Positions 26,528-34,387 are shown, counted from the stretch's first letter. The stretch: DNA of 39,070 nt from an uncultured Clostridia bacterium (GCA_905233855.1 CAJOGA010000005.1:1-39070); one strand, 5' to 3'. The notes: generated from the letters alone by a model not told the origin. A program made the numbers and translations.

Positions 26528-27550
26528 TTATATAATTGACCTTATAAATTCCGCACGTTTGACGTCTCTCTCCTCCGGCTTAAGGTCTTTGCCGAAAGCT
26601 TTGCTGATGTGTGCGGGTTCTGATAACACCATCAATTCTTTAAGATTTATGTTATCAACAGTGTTAATTATTCCCATATTTTTTCCGAGCAAACAATCAG
26701 ACAAACATTGTTTTGCTTCTTTTCCGGATATGCTCTGTGCATATTTAAGCGTACCGTACGAACGCCAAACGCGGTCTGATATTGCGACGAGGTTATTGTC
26801 TTTTAACTCTTGACGCAACGTTTTTTCCATAGTTACTATGCTTTCAACTGCATTTTTAAGTTTATCAATAATTTCGTTTTCGCTGACACCCAGCGTTATC
26901 TGATTGGAAATCTGATACAAATATCCATCAGCTTCACTTCCTTCACCGAATAAGCCGCGAACCGTTAGTCCAAGCTTCGACAACATATCTGCCAATCCCT
27001 TCATTCTGCCGCATATATTAATTGCAGGTATGTGTACCATAACCGACGCCCTCAGTCCTGTACCGACATTTGTAGGACACGCTGTAAGATAACCGTATTG
27101 CGGACTGAAAGCATAATCCACAGTTTCTTCGATAACATTATCAATCTTGTCCGCCATGTCATACGCCTTTTCCAAATTCAATCCCGGATAGATACATTGC
27201 AATCGTATATGATCTTCTTCGCATATCATTATACTTACGTTTTTATCCTTATCTACGAGCAAACCGGCATTGCCTTTTGTTTCAACCATATCTTCGCTTA
27301 TAAGACGTTCCTCCTTAAGCAAATGACGTTCTAACGGAGAGGTTTTGGTTATGTCTGTGTATTCAAACATATCCTTTAATACGGAATTGGAAGACATAAC
27401 GGATTTTTTTATTTCCTTTACAATCTTTTCTCTTCCCTCATCATTAAGCTTGGTGATGAACGGATAATTTTTCAGATTTCTTGCTAACCTTATTCTGCTT
27501 GACAATATTATATCGTCGTCATTTTGTGTTTCTTTATACCAAATAGCCAT
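26528..27550 (-). CDS. mcsB: protein arginine kinase McsB
   Basis: McsB phosphorylates arginines on misfolded proteins and on CtsR, marking them for ClpC-ClpP. The 340-residue product has the guanidino-kinase features SSRIRLARN (17-25), the EEDHIRLQ active-site stretch and CPTNVGTGLRASVMVHIP. It also has the C-terminal RDVKRA, matching the RDxxRA phosphoarginine-sensing motif of Bacillus McsB. AGGAGG precedes the ATG. It lies between mcsA and clpC. All parts needed for activity appear present, although its activator McsA is unusually short. Confidence 0.97.
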   Translation of the reverse strand: MAIWYKETQNDDDIILSSRIRLARNLKNYPFITKLNDEGREKIVKEIKKSVMSSNSVLKDMFEYTDITKTSPLERHLLKEERLISEDMVETKGNAGLLVDKDKNVSIMICEEDHIRLQCIYPGLNLEKAYDMADKIDNVIEETVDYAFSPQYGYLTACPTNVGTGLRASVMVHIPAINICGRMKGLADMLSKLGLTVRGLFGEGSEADGYLYQISNQITLGVSENEIIDKLKNAVESIVTMEKTLRQELKDNNLVAISDRVWRSYGTLKYAQSISGKEAKQCLSDCLLGKNMGIINTVDNINLKELMVLSEPAHISKAFGKDLKPEERDVKRAEFIRSII

Positions 27551-27574
27551 TGTATTAAACCTCCTGTGAACGGT

Positions 27575-27958
27575 TTATTTTTCATCTTCAAGTTGACGAA
27601 TTGATTTGTGTATTTTTGCTGCCTCTTCGTAGTTTTCTTTTCTGACAGCCTCGTTCAGCTGCTCTTTTAATTTTGCCAGCTTTTGTTCTTTTCTTAACCC
27701 AACGCCCGATCGCATTGGTATTTTACCTTTATGACGGGTGTTGAATTGTATTTCTTTAAGCATAGGTTCTATTTCGCTGTAAAACGCATTATAACAGTTG
27801 CCGCATCCTAAAAGTCCGGTTTTCCTGAATTCCTCATACGTGCATCCGCATTGGTCGCACGGTTTAACAGTAGAATTCGAGAGTATTTGAGATATTAAAT
27901 TAAGATCGTTTATAAAACTATCGCCGAAAAAGTCATCAAAAAAATTATACATATACAT
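27575..27958 (-). CDS. mcsA: McsA-like zinc/UVR protein, short form
   Basis: McsA activates McsB and helps control CtsR. This 127-residue form keeps one CxxC pair set (C34-C37 and C52-C55, in KPCDQCGCTYEEFRKTGLLGCGNCYNAFY). It also keeps the GKIPMR segment and a C-terminal UVR motif (about 93-123, LKEQLNEAVRKENYEEAAKIHKSIRQLE). The N-terminal zinc module of the Bacillus protein, with two further CxxC motifs, is missing, and the protein starts with an aromatic MYMYNFFDDFFGD stretch instead. AAAGGA lies before ATG 27958; ATG 27952 is also possible. There is no room upstream for the missing part because ctsR ends 13 bases away. Confidence 0.9.
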   Translation of the reverse strand: MYMYNFFDDFFGDSFINDLNLISQILSNSTVKPCDQCGCTYEEFRKTGLLGCGNCYNAFYSEIEPMLKEIQFNTRHKGKIPMRSGVGLRKEQKLAKLKEQLNEAVRKENYEEAAKIHKSIRQLEDEK

Positions 27959-27971
27959 TCATTCCTTTCAA

Positions 27972-28412
27972 TCAGTTATTAAGCAAAGCCAATATCATGC
28001 TTTTTAAAATATCGCTTCGCACAACATTTTTGTTATCAACCTTTGATAAAGATTTATCACTCAATGCACTAAACATTATATCAGCTTCTCTTGCGGTTAT
28101 TTTATTATTTTTATACAGCTCCTTTATCATTGAAGCGGCATCGCCGGAGCCGATGCTTGACATACCGTTTAAAAGTTCAAAAACATTTTCATCGTTACAC
28201 ACCTTCTTGATTCTTATAAATCCGCCGCCTCCGCGTCGGCTTTCCACCATATACCCTTTTTCCGGATTAAATCTTGTTTGGATAACATAATTAATTTGTG
28301 AAGGCACACATTCAAATATTTGTGCCATTTCATTACGTTTAAGCTCCAGCCAATCATCCTCATTTTTTAACAGTTCATGTATAAATTGTTCTATCTTATC
28401 GGATATCCCCAT
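27972..28412 (-). CDS. ctsR: transcriptional repressor CtsR
   Basis: CtsR represses class III heat-shock genes and releases DNA when warmed or when degraded by McsB/ClpCP. The 146-residue product has the N-terminal helix-turn-helix (ELKRNEMAQIFECVPSQINYVIQTRF), the wing with R60 and the tetraglycine GGGG at 61-64, which is the heat sensor in Bacillus, and the C-terminal four-helix domain. I chose ATG at 28412 by match to the family N-terminus (MGISDKIEQF). A GTG at 28421 is also possible. It heads the operon and has its own operator upstream, so it is autoregulated. Confidence 0.96.
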   Translation of the reverse strand: MGISDKIEQFIHELLKNEDDWLELKRNEMAQIFECVPSQINYVIQTRFNPEKGYMVESRRGGGGFIRIKKVCNDENVFELLNGMSSIGSGDAASMIKELYKNNKITAREADIMFSALSDKSLSKVDNKNVVRSDILKSMILALLNN

Positions 28413-28438
28413 AACACTCACCAGCTTTCAAAAATGTT

Positions 28439-28462
28439 TTTTGACTTTGACTTTCTTTGACC
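28439..28462 (-). promoter_or_regulatory. CtsR operator with a third half-site
   Basis: On the minus strand GGTCAAA, GAA, AGTCAAA (28446-28462) is a full match to the tandem heptad CtsR box. A further GTCAAAA follows directly (28439-28445), giving a possible third half-site. The box lies from about +4 to +20 of the predicted transcript start, where a repressor would block transcription. Confidence 0.93.
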
Positions 28463-28472
28463 TTTCATGCAC

Positions 28473-28501
28473 ATTATAGTCCTTATATTTCAGTTTGTCA
28501 A
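28473..28501 (-). promoter_or_regulatory. consensus promoter of ctsR-mcsA-mcsB-clpC
   Basis: On the minus strand TTGACA (28496-28501), exactly 17 bases, and TATAAT (28473-28478): a perfect SigA consensus. Such a strong promoter fits tight repression by CtsR under normal growth. Confidence 0.93.
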
Positions 28502-28520
28502 TACCTTTTTTTAATTTTTT

Positions 28521-28566
28521 TAAAATAAAAAGGATATTGAAACCGTCGCCGATCTCAATATCCTTT
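28521..28566 (-). terminator. terminator after the sugar ABC ATPase gene
   Basis: On the minus strand AAAGGATATTGA (28555-28566) pairs with TCAATATCCTTT (28529-28540), a 12-bp stem with a 14-base loop, followed by TTATTTTA. It lies 22 bases after the stop and just upstream of the ctsR promoter. Confidence 0.85.
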
Positions 28567-28587
28567 GAAAGCTTATTTAAATTTGTA

Positions 28588-29694
28588 TCAGTTGCAAATT
28601 GTCAATTCTGTATCTTTATCAAAGATATGAAGTTTATTTGTATCAAAAGCAACTTTGATTGTATCTTCTGTTTTTGCTGTGGTACGCGGATTTACACGTG
28701 CAGTGAACGGTAAACCTTCAATTTTCAGATATAAGAACACTTCCGCACCCATCATTTCGGTTAATTCAACATAAGCCGATACTGTGCTTTCAGGAGCAGA
28801 TGCTATAAAGCCTTCTTCATCATGAATATCTTCAGGTCTGATACCGAATTTAACTTCTTTGCCAACATAATCAGCAATTTTAGCACTTTTACCTTCCGGA
28901 ACTTTTATAGAAGTTTTACCGAATTCCAAGTATGTTCCGTCGTCTTTCTTGACAACAGTTGCTGTTATAAAGTTCATCTGAGGGCTGCCGATAAATCCCG
29001 CAACAAACATATTATTAGGCTTGTTGTAAAGATTTACAGGAGTATCAACCTGTTGAACAAGACCGTCTTTCATAACAACAATTCTTGTACCCATTGTCAA
29101 AGCTTCTGTTTGGTCGTGGGTAACGTATATAAATGTTGTTTGTAATTTTTGATGCAACTTACCGATTTCCGTTCTCATCTGAACTCTCAATTTAGCATCC
29201 AAGTTAGAAAGAGGTTCGTCCATCAAGAATACTTTAGGTTCACGTACTATAGCACGACCCAAGGCAACACGCTGACGCTGACCGCCTGACAAAGCCTTAG
29301 GCTTTCTGTCAAGCAAATGCTCTATATCCAATATTTTAGCCGCTTCGTCAACACGTCTGCGGATTTCGTCTTTAGGTGTTTTTCTTAATTTAAGACCGAA
29401 TGCCATATTTTCAAACACTGTCATGTGCGGATACAACGCATAGTTCTGGAAAACCATTGCTATATCTCTGTCTTTAGGTGCAACGTCATTAACAAGCTTT
29501 CCGCCTATATATAATTCGCCTTCAGATATTTCCTCAAGACCGGCAATCATTCTTAATGTTGTTGATTTACCGCAGCCCGAAGGTCCAACAAGAATTATAA
29601 ATTCTTTATCTTGAATATCAAGGTTAAAATCACTTACTGCGGTAACACCGCCCGGATATCTTTTATATATGCCCTTTAATTGCAAATCTGCCAT
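28588..29694 (-). CDS. ugpC: MsmK/UgpC-type sugar ABC transporter ATP-binding protein
   Basis: The ATPase that powers carbohydrate uptake ABC (CUT1) transporters. The 368-residue product has Walker A GPSGCGKST (37-45), Q-loop Q83, signature LSGGQ (135-139) and Walker B VFLMDE (155-160). A C-terminal OB-like regulatory domain (MGAEVFLYLKIEG and following) is typical of MalK/UgpC/MsmK. No permease or binding protein is next to it. In Firmicutes this gene commonly stands alone and its ATPase serves several sugar transporters, which is the likely case here. AGGAGG precedes the ATG. Confidence 0.95.
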   Translation of the reverse strand: MADLQLKGIYKRYPGGVTAVSDFNLDIQDKEFIILVGPSGCGKSTTLRMIAGLEEISEGELYIGGKLVNDVAPKDRDIAMVFQNYALYPHMTVFENMAFGLKLRKTPKDEIRRRVDEAAKILDIEHLLDRKPKALSGGQRQRVALGRAIVREPKVFLMDEPLSNLDAKLRVQMRTEIGKLHQKLQTTFIYVTHDQTEALTMGTRIVVMKDGLVQQVDTPVNLYNKPNNMFVAGFIGSPQMNFITATVVKKDDGTYLEFGKTSIKVPEGKSAKIADYVGKEVKFGIRPEDIHDEEGFIASAPESTVSAYVELTEMMGAEVFLYLKIEGLPFTARVNPRTTAKTEDTIKVAFDTNKLHIFDKDTELTICN

Positions 29695-29728
29695 TTAAAT
29701 AAAACCTCCTGAGTTTATGTTTTATAGT

Positions 29729-29737
29729 ATTTTATCA
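29729..29737 (-). promoter_or_regulatory. possible promoter of the sugar ABC ATPase gene
   Basis: On the minus strand TGATAAAAT is an extended -10 (TG, one base, TAAAAT) about 35 bases before the start codon. No convincing -35 is seen. Confidence 0.35.
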
Positions 29738-29816
29738 TAAATTGATATCTTTTGTTAGTCCACATTTAAACAAAATTAATTGATATTTTTAGTTACTTTG
29801 TATAAAACTTAACCGT

Positions 29817-30989
29817 CTATATACGTGCAACGCCCGATTTTTTAGCGGCAGCTGCAACAGCTTTTGCAACAGCCGGCACAACGTCTTTATTTAACGCACT
29901 CGGTATTATGTAATCTTTGGAAAGCTTGTCGTCTGTAACAAATGACGCAATAGCCTGTGCGGCAGCTATCTTCATTTCATCGTTTATATCGCTTGCACGA
30001 ACATCTAACGCCCCGCGGAATATTCCGGGAAACGCCAATACATTATTTATCTGATTAGGATAATCGCTTCTTCCGGTTCCCACAACAGCAGCACCTGCTT
30101 TATAGGCTAAATCGGGCATTATTTCAGGTGTAGGATTTGCCATCGAGAATAAAATAGGATTTTTATTCATGCTTTTAACCATATCTTCGGTTACACAACC
30201 CGGTGCGGAAACACCTATAAATACATCCGCTCCCTTTAAAACATCGGCAAGTGTTCCTTTTCGGCACTGCTGATTTGTTATCTCCGCCATTTCGGCTTTT
30301 TCGGTATTAAGTCCTTCTCTTCCCTTGTATATGGCACCTTTACGGTCGCACAGTACAACGTCCTTTAATCCCATGGCAATCAACAGCTTTATGATAGCTA
30401 TGCCTGCAGCACCGGCACCGCTTGTTACTACTCTTATTTCGTCCATTTTTTTACCTGTGAGCTTCAGAGCGTTTATCAGTGCAGCCAAAGTTACAACCGC
30501 TGTGCCGTGTTGGTCGTCATGAAAAATCGGAATATCGCAACATTCTTTTAATTTACGTTCTATTTCAAAACAACGCGGAGCGGAGATATCCTCAAGATTT
30601 ATACCGCCAAAGCTTCCGGCAAGCAGTTTTACCGTGTTAACTATATCGTCAACCTCTTTAGAACGGATACAAAGAGGCACAGCGTCAACATCGCCAAACG
30701 TTTTGAACAACGCACATTTACCCTCCATAACAGGCATTCCCGCCTCAGGGCCTATATCGCCAAGACCTAACACAGCGGTTCCGTCGGTTACAACCGCAAC
30801 CAAATTAGCACGTCTGGTAAGTTCATAGCTCTTATTTATATCCTTTTGAATTTCCAGGCAAGGCTGAGCAACGCCCGGAGTATATGCCAAAGACAAATCG
30901 TCTCTGCTTTCGATAGGCACTCTGCTTATAACTTCTATTTTGCCTTTCCATTCATAGTGCTTTTTTGTAGATTCTTTTGCATAATCCAT
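29817..30989 (-). CDS. NAD(P)-dependent malic enzyme (decarboxylating)
   Basis: Malic enzyme converts L-malate to pyruvate and CO2 with reduction of NAD(P). The 390-residue product is the short bacterial form without a phosphotransacetylase tail. It has the catalytic tyrosine Y36 (LAYTPGVAQPC), lysine K91 (VMEGKCALFK), the metal-binding E133-D134 and D158-D159 (FHDDQHGTA), and a nucleotide-binding GAGAAG at 191-196. Cofactor preference cannot be told by eye. TAAGGAG precedes the ATG. It starts 16 bases after larC and is almost certainly cotranscribed with it. Confidence 0.96.
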   Translation of the reverse strand: MDYAKESTKKHYEWKGKIEVISRVPIESRDDLSLAYTPGVAQPCLEIQKDINKSYELTRRANLVAVVTDGTAVLGLGDIGPEAGMPVMEGKCALFKTFGDVDAVPLCIRSKEVDDIVNTVKLLAGSFGGINLEDISAPRCFEIERKLKECCDIPIFHDDQHGTAVVTLAALINALKLTGKKMDEIRVVTSGAGAAGIAIIKLLIAMGLKDVVLCDRKGAIYKGREGLNTEKAEMAEITNQQCRKGTLADVLKGADVFIGVSAPGCVTEDMVKSMNKNPILFSMANPTPEIMPDLAYKAGAAVVGTGRSDYPNQINNVLAFPGIFRGALDVRASDINDEMKIAAAQAIASFVTDDKLSKDYIIPSALNKDVVPAVAKAVAAAAKKSGVARI

Positions 30990-31005
30990 ATATATTCTCC
31001 TTATG

Positions 31006-32238
31006 TTAATTATTCATCAAATTGCTGCAGACAGTATTAAACGTTAGCCCTGTTTCTCTTGCTATCTTAACTACATCTTCATATTCCGGTGATATTTTTT
31101 CAATATCTTCAAACATACATTTTTTCATACGCACATCGCCGTAACAAGTATGCTTGATAAATTCTTCCCGCTCCATAACGGTTCTTGACACATCAATACA
31201 TCTTATACCGATAGTTGTTGTTTCCTTTAAGATAGCATACTCAAATTTTGTCCTGTCATCCTTTTGGCATAAAACACTCAATTTTATTGCAGGACGGTTT
31301 TTCTTCATATATATAGGTGTATAAAAAACATCAAGCGCACCCATACCAAACAATTTATCCATGACGTACCCTGCATTTTCACCTGTCATGTCGTCAATGT
31401 TACTTTCAAGCAATACAACCCCATTGCCTTCTTTATCGTCTTGTCCGTACATAACCCTTAACAGATTAGGTGTTTCAAATGTTTTTTTACCTGCACCGTA
31501 GCCTATTTTGCAATTCTTTATATTAGGCATATTTCCGAATTCGTTTGTTAATGCGGCTACAACAGATGCTCCTGTAGGCGTTACCAATTCAGAGTCAATA
31601 TCAACAAAACGGACATCGGCATCTATCGACGATAAAATTTGTGCCGTTGCGGGCACAGGCACAGGTATGAGTCCGTGCTGACATTCTACGAAACCGTGTC
31701 CCTCGTTAATAACCGAACACACCACTTTGTCTACGTTAAGCATAGTTACACAAATTGCACAGCCCACTATATCAACTATAGAATCAACCGCACCCACTTC
31801 ATGAAAATGAACTTCATCTTTGGTTTTACCGTGTACTTTAGCTTCTGCCACGGCAATGCAGTCAAACATTTTAAGACTTAATGCTTTAACCTTTTCGTCC
31901 AAATTGCTTTGATTTATTATTTGCTTTATATCGGCAAAATTTCTTCCGTGGTGATCGTGATGATGCTCGTGATCATGCCCATCGTGATGATGTTCATCAT
32001 GATGATGCCCGTGTTCTGTGTGGTCATGCGTGTGATGAAGGTCATAAACGGTAAAATCGGTTGCGGTAATTGCGTTTTTCTGAGTTTTTGATATTTTTAT
32101 TTCAAATTCGTCGGCTATTGATAATTTCTTTAATTCAGCGACAAATTTGTCCGTATCAATTATACCGAGATCCAGCAATGCACCTATAGTCATATCTCCG
32201 CTTATACCGCTGAAACAATCCAAATACAGCACGTTCAT
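31006..32238 (-). CDS. larC: nickel-pincer cofactor biosynthesis protein LarC
   Basis: LarC inserts nickel in the last step of nickel-pincer nucleotide synthesis for LarA-type racemases and epimerases, using CTP. The 410-residue product starts with YLDCFSGISGDMTIGALLDLG. It has a 30-residue His/Asp/Glu-rich segment (68-97, 18 histidines), FHEVGAVDSIVDIVG, PTGASVVAAL and NIDDMTGENAGYVMDKLF. It is one intact frame; in Lactobacillus plantarum the two halves are joined by a programmed frameshift. ATG at 32238 has GGAGGTG eight bases upstream. larA, larB and larE are not in the window. A structured leader lies directly before its ribosome site. Confidence 0.94.
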   Translation of the reverse strand: MNVLYLDCFSGISGDMTIGALLDLGIIDTDKFVAELKKLSIADEFEIKISKTQKNAITATDFTVYDLHHTHDHTEHGHHHDEHHHDGHDHEHHHDHHGRNFADIKQIINQSNLDEKVKALSLKMFDCIAVAEAKVHGKTKDEVHFHEVGAVDSIVDIVGCAICVTMLNVDKVVCSVINEGHGFVECQHGLIPVPVPATAQILSSIDADVRFVDIDSELVTPTGASVVAALTNEFGNMPNIKNCKIGYGAGKKTFETPNLLRVMYGQDDKEGNGVVLLESNIDDMTGENAGYVMDKLFGMGALDVFYTPIYMKKNRPAIKLSVLCQKDDRTKFEYAILKETTTIGIRCIDVSRTVMEREEFIKHTCYGDVRMKKCMFEDIEKISPEYEDVVKIARETGLTFNTVCSNLMNN

Positions 32239-32253
32239 ATTGTCAACACCTCC

Positions 32254-32313
32254 ATAACAGCACAAATGCCATGCAAGGCGGCAAGATGCACTATCCTGCA
32301 ATGGCACTGTTAT
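32254..32313 (-). ncRNA. candidate structured RNA leader of larC
   Basis: Between glyA and larC the minus strand folds by eye into two coaxial stems. P1 is a perfect 7-bp stem (AUAACAG 32313-32307 with CUGUUAU 32260-32254). Directly inside it, P2 has nine pairs with one bulged U (UGCCAUUGCA 32306-32297 with UGCAUGGCA 32275-32267). The apical loop has 21 bases and there is a six-base UUUGUG strand on the 3' side between the stems. The last base of P1 touches the larC Shine-Dalgarno GGAGGUG (32253-32247). The loop carries CGCCUU, which can pair with GAGGUG of that site. No T-tract follows, so it is not an intrinsic terminator. It could be a riboswitch-like element or a small palindromic repeat. 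Confidence 0.5.
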
Positions 32314-32319
32314 ATTTAA

Positions 32320-33558
32320 TTATTTATATAACGGATATTTATTGCACAAGTCCGATACTCTTTGTTTAATTTCGTCCTTCTTTGAATCAAATTCTTTTAT
32401 AGTCAAAGAAATGAGTTTGGCAATTTCAGCCATATCTTCTTCCTTCATACCCCTTGTTGTAACGGCAGGCGTTCCGATACGGATACCGCTTGTTATAAAC
32501 GGACTGCGTGTATCAAAAGGAATTGCGTTTTTATTAACTGTTATGCCAACCTCGTCAAGCATCTTTTCAGCGTCTTTACCTGTAACGTCAAGATTGGTAA
32601 GATTTACAAGCATCAAATGGTTGTCCGTTCCGCCGGATACCAAATCAAAGCCTTCGCTTATCAAGCCTTCGGACAATGCCTTTGCGTTTTTAACTATCTG
32701 AGTCTGATATTGCTTGAATTCATCCGACAACGCTTCCTTGAAGCAAACGGCTTTTGCTGCAATTGTATGCATGAGCGGTCCGCCCTGTATGCCTGGGAAT
32801 ATTGCTTTATCAATAGCTTTTGCATGTTCCTCTTTGCACATTATAAGTCCGCCTCTCGGACCTCTTAAGGTTTTGTGCGTTGTTGTTGTTACAAAATCCG
32901 CATAAGGAACAGGATTAGGATGAAGTCCGGCTGCAACCAATCCCGCAATATGAGCCATATCCACCATGAAATATGCCCCCACCTCTTTTGCGATAGATGC
33001 AAATTTTTCAAAATCTATTGTTCTCGGATATGCACTGGCACCTGCCAAAATTAATTTTGGTTTGCACTCAAGTGCCAAACGGCGAACCTCATCATAATCA
33101 ATAACGTTATTTTTTTCATCTACACCGTAAGGAACAATATTATAGTTTTTACCGGACATATTAACCGGACTACCGTGGCTCAAATGTCCGCCGTGAGCAA
33201 GACTCATGCTCAGAACGGTATCGCCGACGTTGAGTGCGGAGAAAAACACAGCCATGTTTGCCTGTGCACCGGAATGTGCCTGAACATTTGCGTGGTCAGC
33301 ACCGAAAAGTTTCTTTGCTCTTTCTATTGCAAGTGTTTCAACAATATCTACATATTCGCAACCGCCGTAATATCTTTTTCCCGGATAACCTTCAGCATAT
33401 TTATTGGTAAGCGGTGTGCCGGATGCCTCCATAACGGTTTCGCTTACAAAGTTTTCAGACGCAATAAGTTCTATCTTATTTTGCTGACGGTTCAATTCCT
33501 TCATCACTGCATCATAAATTTCAGGATCATTTTTCTTAATTCTGTTGTATTCAATCAC
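32320..33558 (-). CDS. glyA: serine hydroxymethyltransferase
   Basis: GlyA interconverts serine and glycine using PLP and tetrahydrofolate, supplying methylene-THF. The 412-residue product has [15 protein letters not shown], the [10 protein letters not shown] substrate region, [14 protein letters not shown]-like residues at about 199-210 and the PLP lysine K229 ([14 protein letters not shown]). Translation starts at GTG 33558, eight bases after GGGAGG, which gives the normal family N-terminus. Upstream ATGs lack ribosome sites. Together with fhs at the left edge it belongs to folate one-carbon metabolism. Confidence 0.98.
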   Translation of the reverse strand: MIEYNRIKKNDPEIYDAVMKELNRQQNKIELIASENFVSETVMEASGTPLTNKYAEGYPGKRYYGGCEYVDIVETLAIERAKKLFGADHANVQAHSGAQANMAVFFSALNVGDTVLSMSLAHGGHLSHGSPVNMSGKNYNIVPYGVDEKNNVIDYDEVRRLALECKPKLILAGASAYPRTIDFEKFASIAKEVGAYFMVDMAHIAGLVAAGLHPNPVPYADFVTTTTHKTLRGPRGGLIMCKEEHAKAIDKAIFPGIQGGPLMHTIAAKAVCFKEALSDEFKQYQTQIVKNAKALSEGLISEGFDLVSGGTDNHLMLVNLTNLDVTGKDAEKMLDEVGITVNKNAIPFDTRSPFITSGIRIGTPAVTTRGMKEEDMAEIAKLISLTIKEFDSKKDEIKQRVSDLCNKYPLYK

Positions 33559-33592
33559 TGTTTTATCCTCCCACAATATACATATTGAGTAC

Positions 33593-33621
33593 ATTATAGC
33601 AATTATACAGCGTAAGTTCAA
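33593..33621 (-). promoter_or_regulatory. glyA promoter
   Basis: On the minus strand TTGAAC (33616-33621), 17 bases, and TATAAT (33593-33598), about 35 bases before the glyA start. The -10 is a full consensus. Confidence 0.72.
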
Positions 33622-33632
33622 GTATTTTTTAC

Positions 33633-33668
33633 TTGTATGTTGTCAAATTTTTGCTATAATTGTTATAA
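33633..33668 (+). promoter_or_regulatory. nth promoter region (two overlapping candidates)
   Basis: Two arrangements are possible: TTGTAT (33633-33638), 16 bases, TATAAT (33655-33660); or TTGTCA (33640-33645), 17 bases, TTATAA (33663-33668). Both would serve nth. The region is divergent with the glyA promoter. Confidence 0.5.
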
Positions 33669-33699
33669 AAGAGTTAAAATCATGTTAGGAGGTGGAATT

Positions 33700-34344
33700 A
33701 TGACAAAAAAAGAACAAGTACTTCTTATACAAAAAGTGTTTGACGATATATACGCCGACGCCGATTGCACGCTTGAATACACAAATGCTTTGCATCTGCT
33801 TATCGCAACACAGCTTGCCGCTCAATGCACGGACGCACGTGTAAACACAGTTACTCCCGCATTGTTTGAGCGTTATCCGACAGTTGAAGCGTTTGCGGAA
33901 GCAGATATCGCAGAACTTGAAGAATACATTAAGCCCACGGGGTTTTATCACAACAAAGCAAAAAACATTATCGCCTGCTGCAAACGGTTACGCGATGCAT
34001 ACGATTCAATTGTCCCTGACACCATGGAGGATTTGACGTCTCTTGCCGGAGTCGGCAGAAAAACCGCAAATCTTGTGCTGGGCGATATATTCGGCAAACC
34101 GGGCATAGTAGTTGACACTCATGCCACACGTCTTGCCAACCGTATAGGTCTTACCAAACAATCATCCCCCGTAAAGATAGAGTTTGAGCTTGCGGATATT
34201 GTGCCAAAGGAGTATCAAACGCGTTTTTGCCATCAGCTCGTCATGCACGGACGTGCTGTTTGCAATGCAAGAAAACCAAAATGTGATATTTGTCCTATAT
34301 CGGTTTATTGTAAAAAAGCAGGTGTGGAAAAAAATAAAAAATAA
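33700..34344 (+). CDS. nth: endonuclease III (DNA glycosylase/AP lyase)
   Basis: Nth removes oxidised pyrimidines from DNA and nicks the abasic site. The 214-residue product has the helix-hairpin-helix with catalytic lysine K121 (AGVGRKTANLVL), catalytic aspartate D139 (VVDTHATRLANR) and the 4Fe-4S loop C188-x6-C195-x2-C198-x5-C204. ATG at 33700 lies four bases after AGGAGGTGG; an earlier start at 33637 lacks a ribosome site. It is divergent from glyA and followed after 109 bases by the mannosidase gene, which has its own candidate promoter. Confidence 0.97.
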   Translation: MTKKEQVLLIQKVFDDIYADADCTLEYTNALHLLIATQLAAQCTDARVNTVTPALFERYPTVEAFAEADIAELEEYIKPTGFYHNKAKNIIACCKRLRDAYDSIVPDTMEDLTSLAGVGRKTANLVLGDIFGKPGIVVDTHATRLANRIGLTKQSSPVKIEFELADIVPKEYQTRFCHQLVMHGRAVCNARKPKCDICPISVYCKKAGVEKNKK

Positions 34345-34378
34345 ATTTAAAAAAGTTGTGGATTTTTACGTATAAATA

Positions 34379-34387
34379 TGTTAGAAT
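34379..34387 (+). promoter_or_regulatory. possible promoter of the mannosidase operon
   Basis: TGTTAGAAT is an extended -10 (TG, one base, TAGAAT) in the 109-base gap after nth; the -35 is weak. The leader that follows (about 60 bases) has no clear operator that I recognise. Confidence 0.4.

Noticed and set aside
31948-32037. Repeat-like CAT/GAT-rich DNA as a CRISPR or satellite repeat
   Set aside because: It is in frame with larC and encodes the His-rich segment; there are no regular spacers.
32239-32307. N-terminal extension of LarC starting at GTG 32307
   Set aside because: The frame is open, but the extension would read through the stem-loop, has no ribosome site and does not match the family N-terminus. 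ATG 32238 has an ideal GGAGGTG.
32254-32313. glyA terminator
   Set aside because: The stem-loop has no T-tract on its 3' side and runs directly into the larC ribosome site, so it does not fit an intrinsic terminator.
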